Source: Streptomyces violaceoruber (lineage in GTDB: Bacteria; Actinomycetota; Actinomycetes; Streptomycetales; Streptomycetaceae). Taken from it: a DNA stretch of 64,000 nt. The position numbers and the translations under genes were made by a program. The stretch covers positions 2,108,001 to 2,172,000 of the forward strand of contig NZ_CP137734.1 of NCBI RefSeq assembly GCF_033406955.1. The letters are read 5' to 3'. Positions 35,158 through 43,929 of this stretch are shown one piece after another. Under the pieces are notes generated by a model that made no database searches, had not been told where the DNA came from, and saw only the letters and a list, made by a program, of their open reading frames with translations. The number at the start of each line of letters is the position of its first letter. Within the stretch, counting starts at the first letter, position 1.

Positions 35158-35837
35158 TGAGGGTCGCCATTGCCGGAGCCGGCGCGGTCGGCCGTTCGAT
35201 CGCGGGCGAGCTGCTGGAGAACGGCCACGAGGTCCTGCTCATCGACAAGGCGCCGACCGCCATCTCGGTCGAACGCGTCCCGATGGCGGAGTGGCTGCTC
35301 GCCGACGCCTGCGAGATCACGTCCCTGGACGAGGCGGCGCTCCAGCGCTGCAACGTGGTCATCGCCGCGACGGGCGACGACAAGGTCAACCTCGTCGTCT
35401 CGCTGCTGGCCAAGACGGAGTACGGCGTTCCGCGCGTCGTCGCCCGGGTGAACAACCCGAAGAACGAGTGGCTCTTCAACGAGTCCTGGGGCGTGGACGT
35501 GGCCGTTTCCACCCCGCGGCTGATGTCGGCCCTGGTGGAGGAGGCGGTGAGCGTCGGCGACCTGGTCCGGCTGCTGCGCTTCAGCCACGGCGACGCGAAC
35601 CTGGTCGAGCTGACGCTGCCGGAGGAGTCGGCCCTGGCCGGTACCCAGGTCGGCGACGTCCAGTGGCCGGAGGACACCTCACTGGTGACGATCATCCGCG
35701 GCACCCGCGTGCTGACGCCGTCCCGGGAGGACTCCCTGGAGGCGGGCGACGAGCTGCTCTTCGTCGCCGCTCAGGCCCGTGAGGAGCAGCTGGAGGACCT
35801 GCTGTCGGCACGCCGACAGCCCGACGGCACGCTCTGA
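35157..35837 (+). CDS. TrkA-family K+ uptake regulator 2 (CeoC-like)
   Basis: 226 aa, homologous to the preceding gene: Rossmann motif VAIAGAGAVGRSIA at the start, then a TrkA-C domain (about 145-220). Likely forms a hetero-oligomeric gating ring with its neighbour. The ATG at 35157 shares a base with the upstream TGA and has AGGAGG before it. Followed by an exceptionally strong hairpin that separates it from the convergent DUF3159 gene. Confidence 0.9.
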   Translation: MRVAIAGAGAVGRSIAGELLENGHEVLLIDKAPTAISVERVPMAEWLLADACEITSLDEAALQRCNVVIAATGDDKVNLVVSLLAKTEYGVPRVVARVNNPKNEWLFNESWGVDVAVSTPRLMSALVEEAVSVGDLVRLLRFSHGDANLVELTLPEESALAGTQVGDVQWPEDTSLVTIIRGTRVLTPSREDSLEAGDELLFVAAQAREEQLEDLLSARRQPDGTL

Positions 35838-35892
35838 CGGGACGCTCCGACGAAGCGGTCCCGTCCGACCGTGCCGTCGGGGCACAGGACGG

Positions 35893-35944
35893 CAGTACGG
35901 CGGTGGGGCGCCCGGAATTCTCCGGGCGCCCCACCGCCGTACTG
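35893..35944. terminator. Perfect 24-bp bidirectional terminator hairpin
   Basis: Arms 35893-35916 and 35921-35944 (starting CAGTACGGCGG, ending CCGCCGTACTG) pair with no mismatch around loop ATTC. With a 2-nt bulge the stem extends by 6 bp more. It sits between the ends of two convergent genes. Confidence 0.85.
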
Positions 35945-35958
35945 TCCCGTCCCGTCCG

Positions 35959-36777
35959 TCAGGCCTTGCGGTGCCTGCCGCCGCGCAGGTCCGCGGCCTC
36001 CCCGTCGGCCTCGGACGGCCCCGGCAGGGCGCCGCCGGCCTCCGACTGGTCGCGTTCGCGCCGCTCCCGCTCGGCCTTCTCCGCCTTCTCGGCTTCTTCC
36101 GCCGCCTCCATCTCCGCGAACACGTCGATGGGAGCCGGCGCCTTGGCCAGGAAGACCCAGGTCAGCCAGACGGCGAGCAGGAAGGGCGGAATCTTCAGGG
36201 TGACCAGGACCCAGCCGAGCTGCTCGGTGTCCGCCCACCAGTACAGCGGGAAGAGGATCGCGCTCTTGGCGAGCAGGATCAGGCCCCACGCGTAGCTGGC
36301 CTTGGTGTACGCCTTCTTGCGGCCGGGGTTGCGGGTGCGCCAGGAGAGGTTCTCCTTGAAGACCGGGCCGAGGATCAGGCCGATCAGCGGCACGCCGGCC
36401 AGCGAGGTGACGATGTACGCCAGCGCCAGGCCCAGGGTGTAGAGCATGCCCGGCAGATAGAAGTTCTTGGCGTTGTCGGTCATCATCGCGAAGACCACGC
36501 CGAAGGCGACACCGAAGACCCCGCTGAACGCGTGCTTGACGGTGTCCTTCATCACGAGCCGGACGACGACCAGCACCACCGACACGGCCAGGGCCGCGAA
36601 CGCCGACATGTGCAGGTCGTTGTTGAGGGTGAAGATGGTGACGAAGAGCAGGCCCGGCAGCACCGTCTCGATCATGCCCCGCACGCCGCCGAACGCCTCG
36701 AACAGCGCGGCCTCCGTCACCGCCCGGGCGTCGTCGGCCTCTGTCGTCTCTTCGGTCGGCTTGTCGAGCGACGTCAC
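35959..36777 (-). CDS. DUF3159 membrane protein
   Basis: 272 aa. About six membrane segments between residues 40 and 210, flanked by an acidic N-terminus (EETTEADDARAV) and a charged C-terminal tail with a run of Glu/Lys/Arg (AEEAEKAEKAERERRERD) likely to be helical or coiled. Function unknown; the family is found next to TrkA genes across Actinobacteria (Rv2693c in M. tuberculosis). GTG start 3 nt after the upstream stop, so it is co-translated with the OB-fold gene. Confidence 0.85.
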   Translation of the reverse strand: MTSLDKPTEETTEADDARAVTEAALFEAFGGVRGMIETVLPGLLFVTIFTLNNDLHMSAFAALAVSVVLVVVRLVMKDTVKHAFSGVFGVAFGVVFAMMTDNAKNFYLPGMLYTLGLALAYIVTSLAGVPLIGLILGPVFKENLSWRTRNPGRKKAYTKASYAWGLILLAKSAILFPLYWWADTEQLGWVLVTLKIPPFLLAVWLTWVFLAKAPAPIDVFAEMEAAEEAEKAEKAERERRERDQSEAGGALPGPSEADGEAADLRGGRHRKA

Positions 36778-36780
36778 CGG

Positions 36781-37179
36781 CTACTCCCGTCCGAGGGGTC
36801 TCAGTTCGTATTTCGGGTTGAAGAGCACCCGGCGGCCGTGGCTCATGGAGATCCGGCCCGATGCGATGAGCTTGCGCCCCGGCTCTATGCCCACGATGGA
36901 GCGTCTGCCCAGCCACACCACGTCCAGGGCGGCGGAACCGTCGAACAGCTCGGCCTCCAGGGCCGGAACGCCCGCACGCGGTCGCAGGGTGACCGTGCGC
37001 AAGGTACCAGTAACCGACACGACCTGCCGGTCCTGGCAGTCTCCGATACGCGTGCAGCCGGCGGTGTCGGCGTCCTCGCGCAGTTCCTCCGACTCCAGGT
37101 CCTCCTGCGACGTGGAGAGCCGGTCGAACATGCGCCGGAACCGGCCCACCGGCTTGTCGGAACGCGGAGCAGCACTCAT
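36781..37179 (-). CDS. OB-fold nucleic-acid-binding protein
   Basis: 132 aa. After a charged N-terminus (MSAAPRSDKPVGRFRRMFDR), residues about 45-125 form an OB-fold: VSVTGTLRTVTLRP, EAELFDGSAALDVVWLGRR, and LIASGRISMSHGRRVLFNP, the signature of RecG/aspRS-like nucleic-acid-binding domains. Role unknown; conserved with DUF3159 and dut in actinobacteria (Rv2694c-like). ATG at 37179 gives the family length. Confidence 0.82.
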   Translation of the reverse strand: MSAAPRSDKPVGRFRRMFDRLSTSQEDLESEELREDADTAGCTRIGDCQDRQVVSVTGTLRTVTLRPRAGVPALEAELFDGSAALDVVWLGRRSIVGIEPGRKLIASGRISMSHGRRVLFNPKYELRPLGRE

Positions 37180-37241
37180 ATCTGAAGCGTACCGGGGCAC
37201 GCCGACAGCCATGCACCCCGCTCGGGGCGGGATGGCGAGGC

Positions 37242-37925
37242 TCACTTCTCGAAGCGGTAGCCCATGCCCGGCTCGGTGATGAAGTGCCGCGGGTGCGCGG
37301 GGTCCGCCTCCAGCTTGCGGCGCAGCTGGGCCATGTAGACCCGCAGGTAGTTCGTCTCCGTCCCGTACGACGGCCCCCACACCTCCTGCAGCAGCTGCTT
37401 CTGGCTGACCAGGCGCCCCGTGTTGCGCACCAGCACTTCCAGCAGATGCCACTCGGTGGGCGTCAGGCGTACGTCCCGGCCGCCCCGGTTGACCTTCTTC
37501 GCGGCCAGGTCGACGGTGAACTCCGGGGTGTCCACGACGACCTCGTCCTCGCCGCCGGGTACGGGCTCGGCCCGGCGGACGGCGGCCCGCAGCCGGGCCA
37601 GCAGCTCGTCCATGCCGAAGGGCTTGGTGACGTAGTCGTCGGCGCCCGCGTCGAGCGCCTCGACCTTCTCGTCGGAGGAGTGCCGGGCGGACAGCACCAG
37701 GATCGGCACCCGGGTCCAGCCGCGCAGCCCCCTGATCACCTCGACGCCGTCCATGTCGGGCAGGCCCAGGTCCAGGACCACCACGTCGGGGTGCCGGGCG
37801 GCGGCGAGCTGGAGGGCGGTGGCGCCGTCGTGGGCGGCGTCGACCTCGTAGTGCCGTGCCTTGAGGTTGATCACGAGGGCCCGCACGATCTGCGGTTCGT
37901 CGTCGATCACGAGCACCCGGGTCAC
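37242..37925 (-). CDS. kdpE: KdpE-type response regulator
   Basis: 227 aa OmpR-family regulator. Receiver domain 1-118 with phospho-acceptor Asp52 (VVLDLGLPDMDG) and Lys in VTKPFG; winged-helix DNA-binding domain about 130-227 ending MGYRFEK. Partner of the KdpD kinase immediately upstream, whose stop its GTG start overlaps (GTGA). Expected to control a kdpFABC potassium pump, but no such operon is present within the window. Confidence 0.92.
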   Translation of the reverse strand: MTRVLVIDDEPQIVRALVINLKARHYEVDAAHDGATALQLAAARHPDVVVLDLGLPDMDGVEVIRGLRGWTRVPILVLSARHSSDEKVEALDAGADDYVTKPFGMDELLARLRAAVRRAEPVPGGEDEVVVDTPEFTVDLAAKKVNRGGRDVRLTPTEWHLLEVLVRNTGRLVSQKQLLQEVWGPSYGTETNYLRVYMAQLRRKLEADPAHPRHFITEPGMGYRFEK

Positions 37926-40492
37926 AGGGCGGCCTGCCTTTCTGCTGTCGCGGGACGGGAGCCTTCTGCTGTCGCGGGACGGGAGGTCGGCGCGGACGAG
38001 CCCACCGCGCGGAGGGTGAGGACCATGGTGAGGCCGCCGCCGGGGGTGTCCTCGGCGTTCAGGGTGCCGCCCATCGCCTCGGCGAAACCGCGGGCCACGG
38101 CCAGGCCCAGTCCCACCCCGGCCCCGCGCGGGGCGTCGCCGTAGCGCTGGAAGGGCTCGAAGATGCGGTCCTTGGCCTCGTCCGGCACTCCCGGCCCCCG
38201 GTCGACGACGCGCACCTCGACGCGGTCGGCGAGGGCGCTGGCGGCGACCAGGACGGTCCGGTCGTCCGGACTGTACTTGACGGCGTTCTCCACCAGGTTG
38301 GCCAGCGCCCGCTCCAGGAGCCCGGCGTCCACGGCGACCATGGGCAGCGTCTCGGGGATGTCCAGCTCCGCGCTTCCCTCGGGGACCCCGCCGAGCGCCA
38401 TCGGCGCCACCTCGTCCACGTCGATCTCGCGGATCAGCGGGGTGACGGTGCCGGTCTGGAGGCGGGACATGTCGAGCAGGTTGCCCACCAGGTGGTCGAG
38501 GCGGTCGGCGCCCTCCTCGATGCCCTCGAGCAGCTCCGCCCGGTCCTCCTCGGACCAGGCCACGTCGTCGGACCTGAGGCTGGTCACCGCCGCCTTGATC
38601 CCGGCCAGCGGGGTGCGCAGGTCGTGGCTGACGGCGGCCAGCAGCGCCGTGCGGATGCGGTTGCCCTCGGCCAGCGTGCGGGCCCGGTCGGCCTCCTCGC
38701 GCAGGCGGCGGCGGTCCAGGACGACGGCGGCCTGGGCGGCGAAGGCGGCCAGCACCCGGCGGTCCTCGGCGGGCAGGACCCGGCCGGTCAGCGCGAGGGC
38801 CATGTGGTCGCCGACGGGCATGTCCACGTCCGCGTCCTCCGGGCGGTCGACCGGCGGTCCGGAACCGGCGCGGCCCGCACAGGTCCAGGGCGCCACGTCG
38901 CCCTCCCGCTCCAGGAGGGCGGCCGACTCCATGCCGAAGGTCTCGCGCACCCGCTCCAGGAGCGTCTCCAGGCTGGTCTCGCCGCGCAGCACGTCACCGG
39001 CGAGGAAGGACAGGATCTCCGACTCGGCACGCAGCCGGGCCGCCTGGTGGGTACGGCGGGCCGCGACGTCGACGACCGAGGCGACGGAGAGCGCCACGCC
39101 CACGAATATGGCGAGCGCAAGCATGTTCCTGGGGTCGGCGATGGTGATCCGGTTGACGGGCGGCGTGAAGTACCAGTTCAGCAGCAGCGACCCGACCGCG
39201 GCCGAGGCGAGCGCCGGGTACAGCCCGCCGAGCAGGGCGGCGGCGACGGTGAGCGCCAGGTAGAGCAGGACGTCGTTGGCGAGCCCGAGGTGGACCGTGC
39301 TGAGCAGCAGCGTCAGCAGCACCGGGCCGCCCAGGCCCGCGAACCAGCCCCAGACGATCCGGGACCGGCCGAGCCGCGCGCCCCTGGCCACCGGCAGCCC
39401 GCGCCCCTTGGCGACCTCCTCGTGGGTCACGATGTGGACGTCCAGGTCGGAGCCGGACTCCCGGGCGACGGTGGCGCCGACGCCGGGTCCGAAGACGTAC
39501 TGCCAGGCCTTGCGGCGCGAGGAGCCGAGGACGATCTGGGTGGCGTTGACGCCGCGGGCGAAGTCGAGCAGCGCGGCCGGTATGTCCTCGCCGAGCACGT
39601 GGTGGAAGGTGCCGCCGAGGTCCTCCACGAGGGTGCGCTGGACCGCCAGCTCCTTCGGAGAGGCCGAGGTCAGCCCGTCGCTGCGGGCTATGTAGACCGC
39701 CAGCACCTCGCCGCCGGCGCCCTTCTCGGCCAGGCGCGCGGCCCGGCGTATCAGCGTCCGGCCCTCGGGGCCGCCGGTCAGGCCGACCACGATGCGTTCG
39801 CGCGAGCCCCAGATCTTCGAGACCCGGTGCTCGCTGCGGTACTGCTGGAGGTACTCGTCGGCCCGGTCCGCGACCCAGAGCAGGGCCAGCTCGCGCAGGG
39901 CGGTGAGGTTGCCGGGGCGGAAGTAGTTGGACAGGGCCGCGTCGACCTTGTCCGACTGGTAGATGTTGCCGTGGGCCATGCGGCGGCGCAGCGCCTGCGG
40001 CGACATGTCGACCAGTTCGATCTGGTCCGCGCGCCGCACCACCTCGTCCGGCACGGTCTCGCGCTGCCGTACGCCGGTGATGGACTCCACGACGTCGCCG
40101 AGTGACTCCAGGTGCTGGATGTTGACGGTCGAGACGACGTCGATGCCGGCGGCGAGGAGTTCCTCGACGTCCTGCCAGCGCTTGGCGTTGCGCACGCCGG
40201 GGACGTTGGTGTGGGCCAGCTCGTCCACCAGCGCCACCCGGGGGGCGCGGGCCAGTACCGCGTCCAGGTCCAGCTCGGTGAAGGCCGCGCCCCGGTACTC
40301 GGCCTCCCGGCGCGGCACCTGTTCCAGGCCGCGCAGCATCACCTCGGTGCGTGCCCTGCCGTGGTGCTCGACGAGGGCCACGACGCAGTCGGTGCCCCGT
40401 TCGACGCGCCGGTGGGCCTCGGAGAGCATCGCGTACGTCTTGCCGACGCCCGGTGCCGCACCGAGGTAGATCCGAAGCTTGCCGCGTCCCAT
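37922..40492 (-). CDS. kdpD: KdpD-type K+-sensing histidine kinase
   Basis: 856 aa. N-terminal KdpD domain with Walker A GAAPGVGKTY (11-20); a universal-stress-protein-like domain about 235-370; four closely spaced membrane helices about 395-490; a GAF-like region; then HisKA with AAVSHDLRTPLAG and an HATPase_c domain (NLVENAVKYSP, GVGLGLAVARGFAEA). Senses K+ or turgor and phosphorylates KdpE. ATG start; gene overlaps kdpE by 4 nt. The cassette breaks the otherwise conserved OB-fold to DUF3710 order. Confidence 0.93.
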   Translation of the reverse strand: MGRGKLRIYLGAAPGVGKTYAMLSEAHRRVERGTDCVVALVEHHGRARTEVMLRGLEQVPRREAEYRGAAFTELDLDAVLARAPRVALVDELAHTNVPGVRNAKRWQDVEELLAAGIDVVSTVNIQHLESLGDVVESITGVRQRETVPDEVVRRADQIELVDMSPQALRRRMAHGNIYQSDKVDAALSNYFRPGNLTALRELALLWVADRADEYLQQYRSEHRVSKIWGSRERIVVGLTGGPEGRTLIRRAARLAEKGAGGEVLAVYIARSDGLTSASPKELAVQRTLVEDLGGTFHHVLGEDIPAALLDFARGVNATQIVLGSSRRKAWQYVFGPGVGATVARESGSDLDVHIVTHEEVAKGRGLPVARGARLGRSRIVWGWFAGLGGPVLLTLLLSTVHLGLANDVLLYLALTVAAALLGGLYPALASAAVGSLLLNWYFTPPVNRITIADPRNMLALAIFVGVALSVASVVDVAARRTHQAARLRAESEILSFLAGDVLRGETSLETLLERVRETFGMESAALLEREGDVAPWTCAGRAGSGPPVDRPEDADVDMPVGDHMALALTGRVLPAEDRRVLAAFAAQAAVVLDRRRLREEADRARTLAEGNRIRTALLAAVSHDLRTPLAGIKAAVTSLRSDDVAWSEEDRAELLEGIEEGADRLDHLVGNLLDMSRLQTGTVTPLIREIDVDEVAPMALGGVPEGSAELDIPETLPMVAVDAGLLERALANLVENAVKYSPDDRTVLVAASALADRVEVRVVDRGPGVPDEAKDRIFEPFQRYGDAPRGAGVGLGLAVARGFAEAMGGTLNAEDTPGGGLTMVLTLRAVGSSAPTSRPATAEGSRPATAERQAAL

Positions 40493-40625
40493 GGCCTCAT
40501 TGTCTTCCGGTCACCGCTGACTGCGCAGCGTCGACCCTACGACCCACAATGGCGGCAAAAGGGGCGGGGGTGCGGATGCCGGTCGTCCTTGACGGAACCC
40601 TGACGGCCGCCCGCTCCCGGCGGCG

Positions 40626-41318
40626 TCACTCCTCGACGATCTCCCCGTCCCGCAGCTCCAGCACCCGGTCGGCGAGGTCGAGCAGGGTGGCGTCGTGGGT
40701 GGCGACCAGGGCGGTGACCTGCTCGCTGCGTACGACGGCCCGCAGCAGCTCCATCACCGAGTGCCCGGTCTCGGCGTCCAGCTGGCCGGTGGGTTCGTCG
40801 GCGATCAGGAGGGCCGGGTTGTTGGCGAGGGCGCGGGCGATGGCGACCCGCTGCTGCTGCCCGCCGGACATCTCGCCGGGGCGCTGGGCGGCGTGGTCGG
40901 CGAGGCCGACCAGGGAGAGCAGCAGCTCGACGCGTTCCTCGCGTTCGCGCGCCGCGGCCCGGCGCAGCCGCATCGGCACGCCGACGTTCTCGGCGGCGGT
41001 GAGGATCGGGATGAGCCCGAAGGACTGGAAGACGAAGCCGACCCGGTCCCGGCGCAGCGCGAGCAGTCCGTCCTCATCCAGCTCCGCGAGGTCCCGGCCG
41101 TCGACCTCGACCCGCCCGGCGTCCGGGGTGTCGAGACCGCCGACGATGTTGAGCAGGGTGGTCTTCCCGGAGCCCGACCGCCCCTTGAGCGCGATCAGCT
41201 CACCGCGCGGCACGTCGAAGGAGACGCCGCGCAGGGCGTGTACGGCGGCGCTGTCCCGGCCGTACGACTTGCGCACGTCCTCGACGCGCACCATGGTCTC
41301 CGTGACCACCTGGGTCAT
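40626..41318 (-). CDS. ABC transporter ATPase, LolD/MacB type, orphan
   Basis: 230 aa complete ATP-binding subunit: Walker A GRSGSGKTT, signature MSGGQQQRVAIARA, Walker B LLIADEPT and the switch His in VATHDATL. Sequence resembles the LolD/MacB/FtsE group that works with large FtsX-fold permeases, yet no permease gene adjoins it. It lies 133 bp upstream of kdpD in the same direction and may have moved with kdpED. ATG at 41318, though an internal start (MVRVEDVRKSYG) is possible. Confidence 0.9.
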   Translation of the reverse strand: MTQVVTETMVRVEDVRKSYGRDSAAVHALRGVSFDVPRGELIALKGRSGSGKTTLLNIVGGLDTPDAGRVEVDGRDLAELDEDGLLALRRDRVGFVFQSFGLIPILTAAENVGVPMRLRRAAAREREERVELLLSLVGLADHAAQRPGEMSGGQQQRVAIARALANNPALLIADEPTGQLDAETGHSVMELLRAVVRSEQVTALVATHDATLLDLADRVLELRDGEIVEE

Positions 41319-41435
41319 GTCGTGCCCTCCCCCGTCGTACTCGCTGAACCGGGCGCCAGTATCACCGGCTGCGGCGGACGGATCAACGGCCGGGGCCCGA
41401 TCGGCGCCGCACGGCCCTGCCGGCCGGCAGCGCGA

Positions 41436-41496
41436 AGGGCCGCGTCCTCCTGGGGACGCGGCCCTCGTGGCGCGCGCGTACGGCCGGCGGCCGTAC
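41436..41496 (-). terminator. Double hairpin downstream of DUF3710 gene
   Basis: AGGGCCGCGTCC (41436-41447) pairs with GGACGCGGCCCT (41454-41465) around a 6-nt loop, and GTACGGCC/GGCCGTAC (41478-41485 and 41489-41496) forms a second stem. Both follow the DUF3710 stop at 41508 in the minus direction and probably end that transcript. Confidence 0.65.
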
Positions 41497-41507
41497 CGGG
41501 TCCTCGC

Positions 41508-42260
41508 CTACCGCACCTCGGTGATCTCCGGTCCGCGCTGGAGCTGGCCCATGCCGCCGGCGAAGCGGGAGCCCTCCTCCTGCTGCACGCCCTCGGGGAC
41601 CATCTGCGCGTCGTTCGGCAGCTTCAGGACGATCGGGTCGCGGGGGGCCATCGGGCCCTCGCCGCGGACGACGACCGTGTCCCGGAAGATCTGCTCCAGC
41701 AGACCGGCGGCCTGCGGCTGCACCGCGCCCTGGCCCGAGATCACACCGCGCAGGAACCAGCGGGGCCCGTCCACACCGACGAACCGCACGACCTGGAAAC
41801 CGCCCGTGCCGTCGGGCAGCTGCACCGGGACCTGGGCCCGCAGCTCCCAGCCCAGCGGACCCTCGACCTCGTCGATGATGCCGCCCTGCTGGGTGATGCC
41901 GGAGCCGATCTCCTCGCGCACCTCGCCCCAGATGCCCTCGCGCTTGGGCGCGGCGAAGCCCTGGAGCTGGATGGCGCTGTCGCGCAGCACGACGGTCGCG
42001 GCGACGATCGCGTCGCCCGCGACCTCCACCCGCAGTTCCATGCCGTCGACGCCGGGGATGAACAGGCCGCCCAGGTCGACGCGGCCCTCGCCCGGGTCGC
42101 GGACCTCGGTGCTGTCCCAGGGCCCGTCGGGGCGCGGCTCGGGCTCGAGCCGCACGCGTTCGCGCTCTTCGTCCGCCTCGGTGTCGACGCTGTCGACGAC
42201 CTGCTCGGTCTCGCCGGCCGCGTCCTCGGCGGCGTCGTTCTTCTTGCGACGTCCGAACAC
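41508..42260 (-). CDS. DUF3710 protein
   Basis: 250 aa. Acidic N-terminal region (about 10-60), then a beta-rich conserved domain with GIWGEVREEIGSGI, GWELRAQVPVQLPDG and VDGPRWFLRGVISG. Function unknown; the family is actinobacterial and sits beside dut. The GTG at 42260 has GGAAGGA 6 nt upstream and gives VFGRRKKND, the usual family start; a 71-codon upstream extension lies in the dut coding region and is rejected. Confidence 0.88.
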   Translation of the reverse strand: MFGRRKKNDAAEDAAGETEQVVDSVDTEADEERERVRLEPEPRPDGPWDSTEVRDPGEGRVDLGGLFIPGVDGMELRVEVAGDAIVAATVVLRDSAIQLQGFAAPKREGIWGEVREEIGSGITQQGGIIDEVEGPLGWELRAQVPVQLPDGTGGFQVVRFVGVDGPRWFLRGVISGQGAVQPQAAGLLEQIFRDTVVVRGEGPMAPRDPIVLKLPNDAQMVPEGVQQEEGSRFAGGMGQLQRGPEITEVR

Positions 42261-42261
42261 G

Positions 42262-42813
42262 TCACTGTCCTTCCCGGTCGGATACGACCGAAGCGTATCG
42301 ATTCCCACCCGTCGGGCCGCCTTCGGCGACCTGACCGCTTGTGCCGCTTGCAGGGTCCAGCCCGGCGTGGCCGCCGGTGGACCCGAAGCCCCCCTCGGCC
42401 CGCGCCGAGCCGGGAAGTTCCGCGACCTGACGGAAGCGGACCCTCTCGACCTGCTGGACGACCAGTTGGGCAATCCGGTCGAAGCGCTCGAACCGCACGC
42501 TCTCGCGCGGGTCGAGATTCACCACGATCACCTTGATCTCCCCACGGTACCCGGCATCAATCGTCCCCGGGGCATTCACCAGGGCGACGCCGCAGCGTGC
42601 GGCCAGTCCGGAACGTGGGTGCACGAAGGCCGCGTACCCCTCGGGGAGGGCGACAGACACGCCGGTGGGCAGGACGGCGCGTTCACCGGGCGCCAGCTCC
42701 CGCTCGACGGTGGTGCGCAGGTCGGCGCCCGCGTCCCCGGGCTGCGCGTACGCCGGGAGCGGTACGTCGGGGTCGACGCGGCGGATGAGCACCTCCAGGC
42801 CGGCGCGGCTCAC
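42262..42813 (-). CDS. dut: dUTPase
   Basis: 183 aa homotrimeric deoxyuridine triphosphatase: hydrolyses dUTP to dUMP and pyrophosphate, keeping uracil out of DNA. All five motifs are visible: PGDAGADLRT, HPRSGLAARCG, NAPGTIDAGYRGE, RIAQLVVQ and the C-terminal arm GGFGSTGGH. About 30 residues after motif V are low complexity (ASGTSGQVAEGGPTGG). GTG start at 42813 with GAGGTG upstream, overlapping the preceding gene's stop by 4 nt. Confidence 0.95.
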   Translation of the reverse strand: MSRAGLEVLIRRVDPDVPLPAYAQPGDAGADLRTTVERELAPGERAVLPTGVSVALPEGYAAFVHPRSGLAARCGVALVNAPGTIDAGYRGEIKVIVVNLDPRESVRFERFDRIAQLVVQQVERVRFRQVAELPGSARAEGGFGSTGGHAGLDPASGTSGQVAEGGPTGGNRYASVVSDREGQ

Positions 42814-43394
42814 GGGTTCACCTCGAAGGCGCGGGCGCGACGGAGCTGGTCGGGGTCGTCCATGGCGGCGCGGATCTCCTCCTCGCGGCCGTTCTGGACG
42901 AAGTGATCGACCTTGACCTCGATGAAGAGGGCGTCGGCGCGGACGGCGACGGGACCGTCGGGCCCGCCGATCCGGCCGGTGGCCGTGGAGTAGATCTTCC
43001 GGCCGGCCACCGCGGTGACCTCGGCCTCCAGGTACAGCGTGGTGTCCACGGGCACCGGCCGCCGGAAGTCGGTCTCGAGCCGTCCGGTCACCGCGATCGT
43101 GCGCAGCAGCCAGTTCAGCGAGCCCAGCGTCTCGTCCAGGGCGGTGGCCAGCACGCCGCCGTGCGCCAGACCGGGAGCGCCCTGGTGGGCCGGGCGGACG
43201 GTGAACTCGGCGGTGATCGACACGCCTTCGCCCGCGCGCGCCTGGAGGTGCAGTCCGTGCGGCTGGTCGCCGCCGCAGCCGAAGCACTGGCCGTAGTGGG
43301 CGCCGAGCAGCTCGCCGGGGGCGGGCGCGTCGGGGTGCCGTACGGGTTTCACGGCGTCGGCGGGGGGCTGAAGACCTGGGGAAGTACCACTCAC
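42810..43394 (-). CDS. PaaI-family hotdog thioesterase
   Basis: 194 aa. Hotdog-fold acyl-CoA thioesterase by family. Key region: GLAHGGVLATALDETLG, with the HGG and Asp/Glu catalytic pattern, followed by RRPVPVDTTLYLEAEVTAV. A short Cys pair (CFGCGGDQPHGL) near residue 36 may bind metal, as in some actinobacterial PaaI proteins. Substrate unknown. GTG at 43394 with GGTAAGG upstream is chosen; the ATG at 43442 would crowd the divergent DUF3093 start. Confidence 0.82.
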   Translation of the reverse strand: MSGTSPGLQPPADAVKPVRHPDAPAPGELLGAHYGQCFGCGGDQPHGLHLQARAGEGVSITAEFTVRPAHQGAPGLAHGGVLATALDETLGSLNWLLRTIAVTGRLETDFRRPVPVDTTLYLEAEVTAVAGRKIYSTATGRIGGPDGPVAVRADALFIEVKVDHFVQNGREEEIRAAMDDPDQLRRARAFEVNP

Positions 43395-43451
43395 AGGCGC
43401 AGACCTTACCCGCGCGTCGGCCGAACACCGATACCGTGCCAAGCTTGCTTC

Positions 43452-43916
43452 ATGCAGCTCTCCTCGGCCCCGTACGAAGAACGCCTCACCGCGCCCCGCT
43501 CCTGGTGGCTGGTCTCCTTCCTGGTGGGGCTGGCGTTCGCGCTGATCCTGCTGCCCTTCGGCACGCTGCCGATGCTGGGCGGCCTGGCGGGCGGCACCGC
43601 GGTGGCGGCGGTGGCGGCCAGTTCGTACGGCGCGGTCCGCATCCGGGTCGTGGGGGACTCGCTGATCGCGGGCGAGGCCAAGGTGCCGCTCTCGGCGCTG
43701 GGCGAGGCGGAGATCCTCGATCCGGAGGAGGCCCGCGCCTGGCGCACGTACAAGGCCGACACCCGGGCGTTCCTGCTGCTGCGCGCCTACATCCCGAGGG
43801 CCGTGCGGGTGCTGGTCACGGACCCGCAGGACCCGACTCCGTACCTGTATCTGTCGACGCGCGAGCCGGAGCGGCTGATCGAGGCGCTGGAGGCGGCGAA
43901 GGCCGCGGCCGCGTAG
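43452..43916 (+). CDS. DUF3093 membrane protein
   Basis: 154 aa. Two membrane helices (about 19-37 and 41-58) at the N-terminus, then a cytoplasmic beta-rich domain (VRIRVVGDSLIAGEAKVPLS, YLYLSTREPERLIEAL). Function unknown; it is part of the conserved dut neighbourhood (Rv2698-like). There is no Shine-Dalgarno before the ATG, and TACCGT about 14 nt upstream suggests a nearly leaderless mRNA. Confidence 0.85.
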   Translation: MQLSSAPYEERLTAPRSWWLVSFLVGLAFALILLPFGTLPMLGGLAGGTAVAAVAASSYGAVRIRVVGDSLIAGEAKVPLSALGEAEILDPEEARAWRTYKADTRAFLLLRAYIPRAVRVLVTDPQDPTPYLYLSTREPERLIEALEAAKAAAA

Positions 43917-43929
43917 GGCCGCCCGCGGG

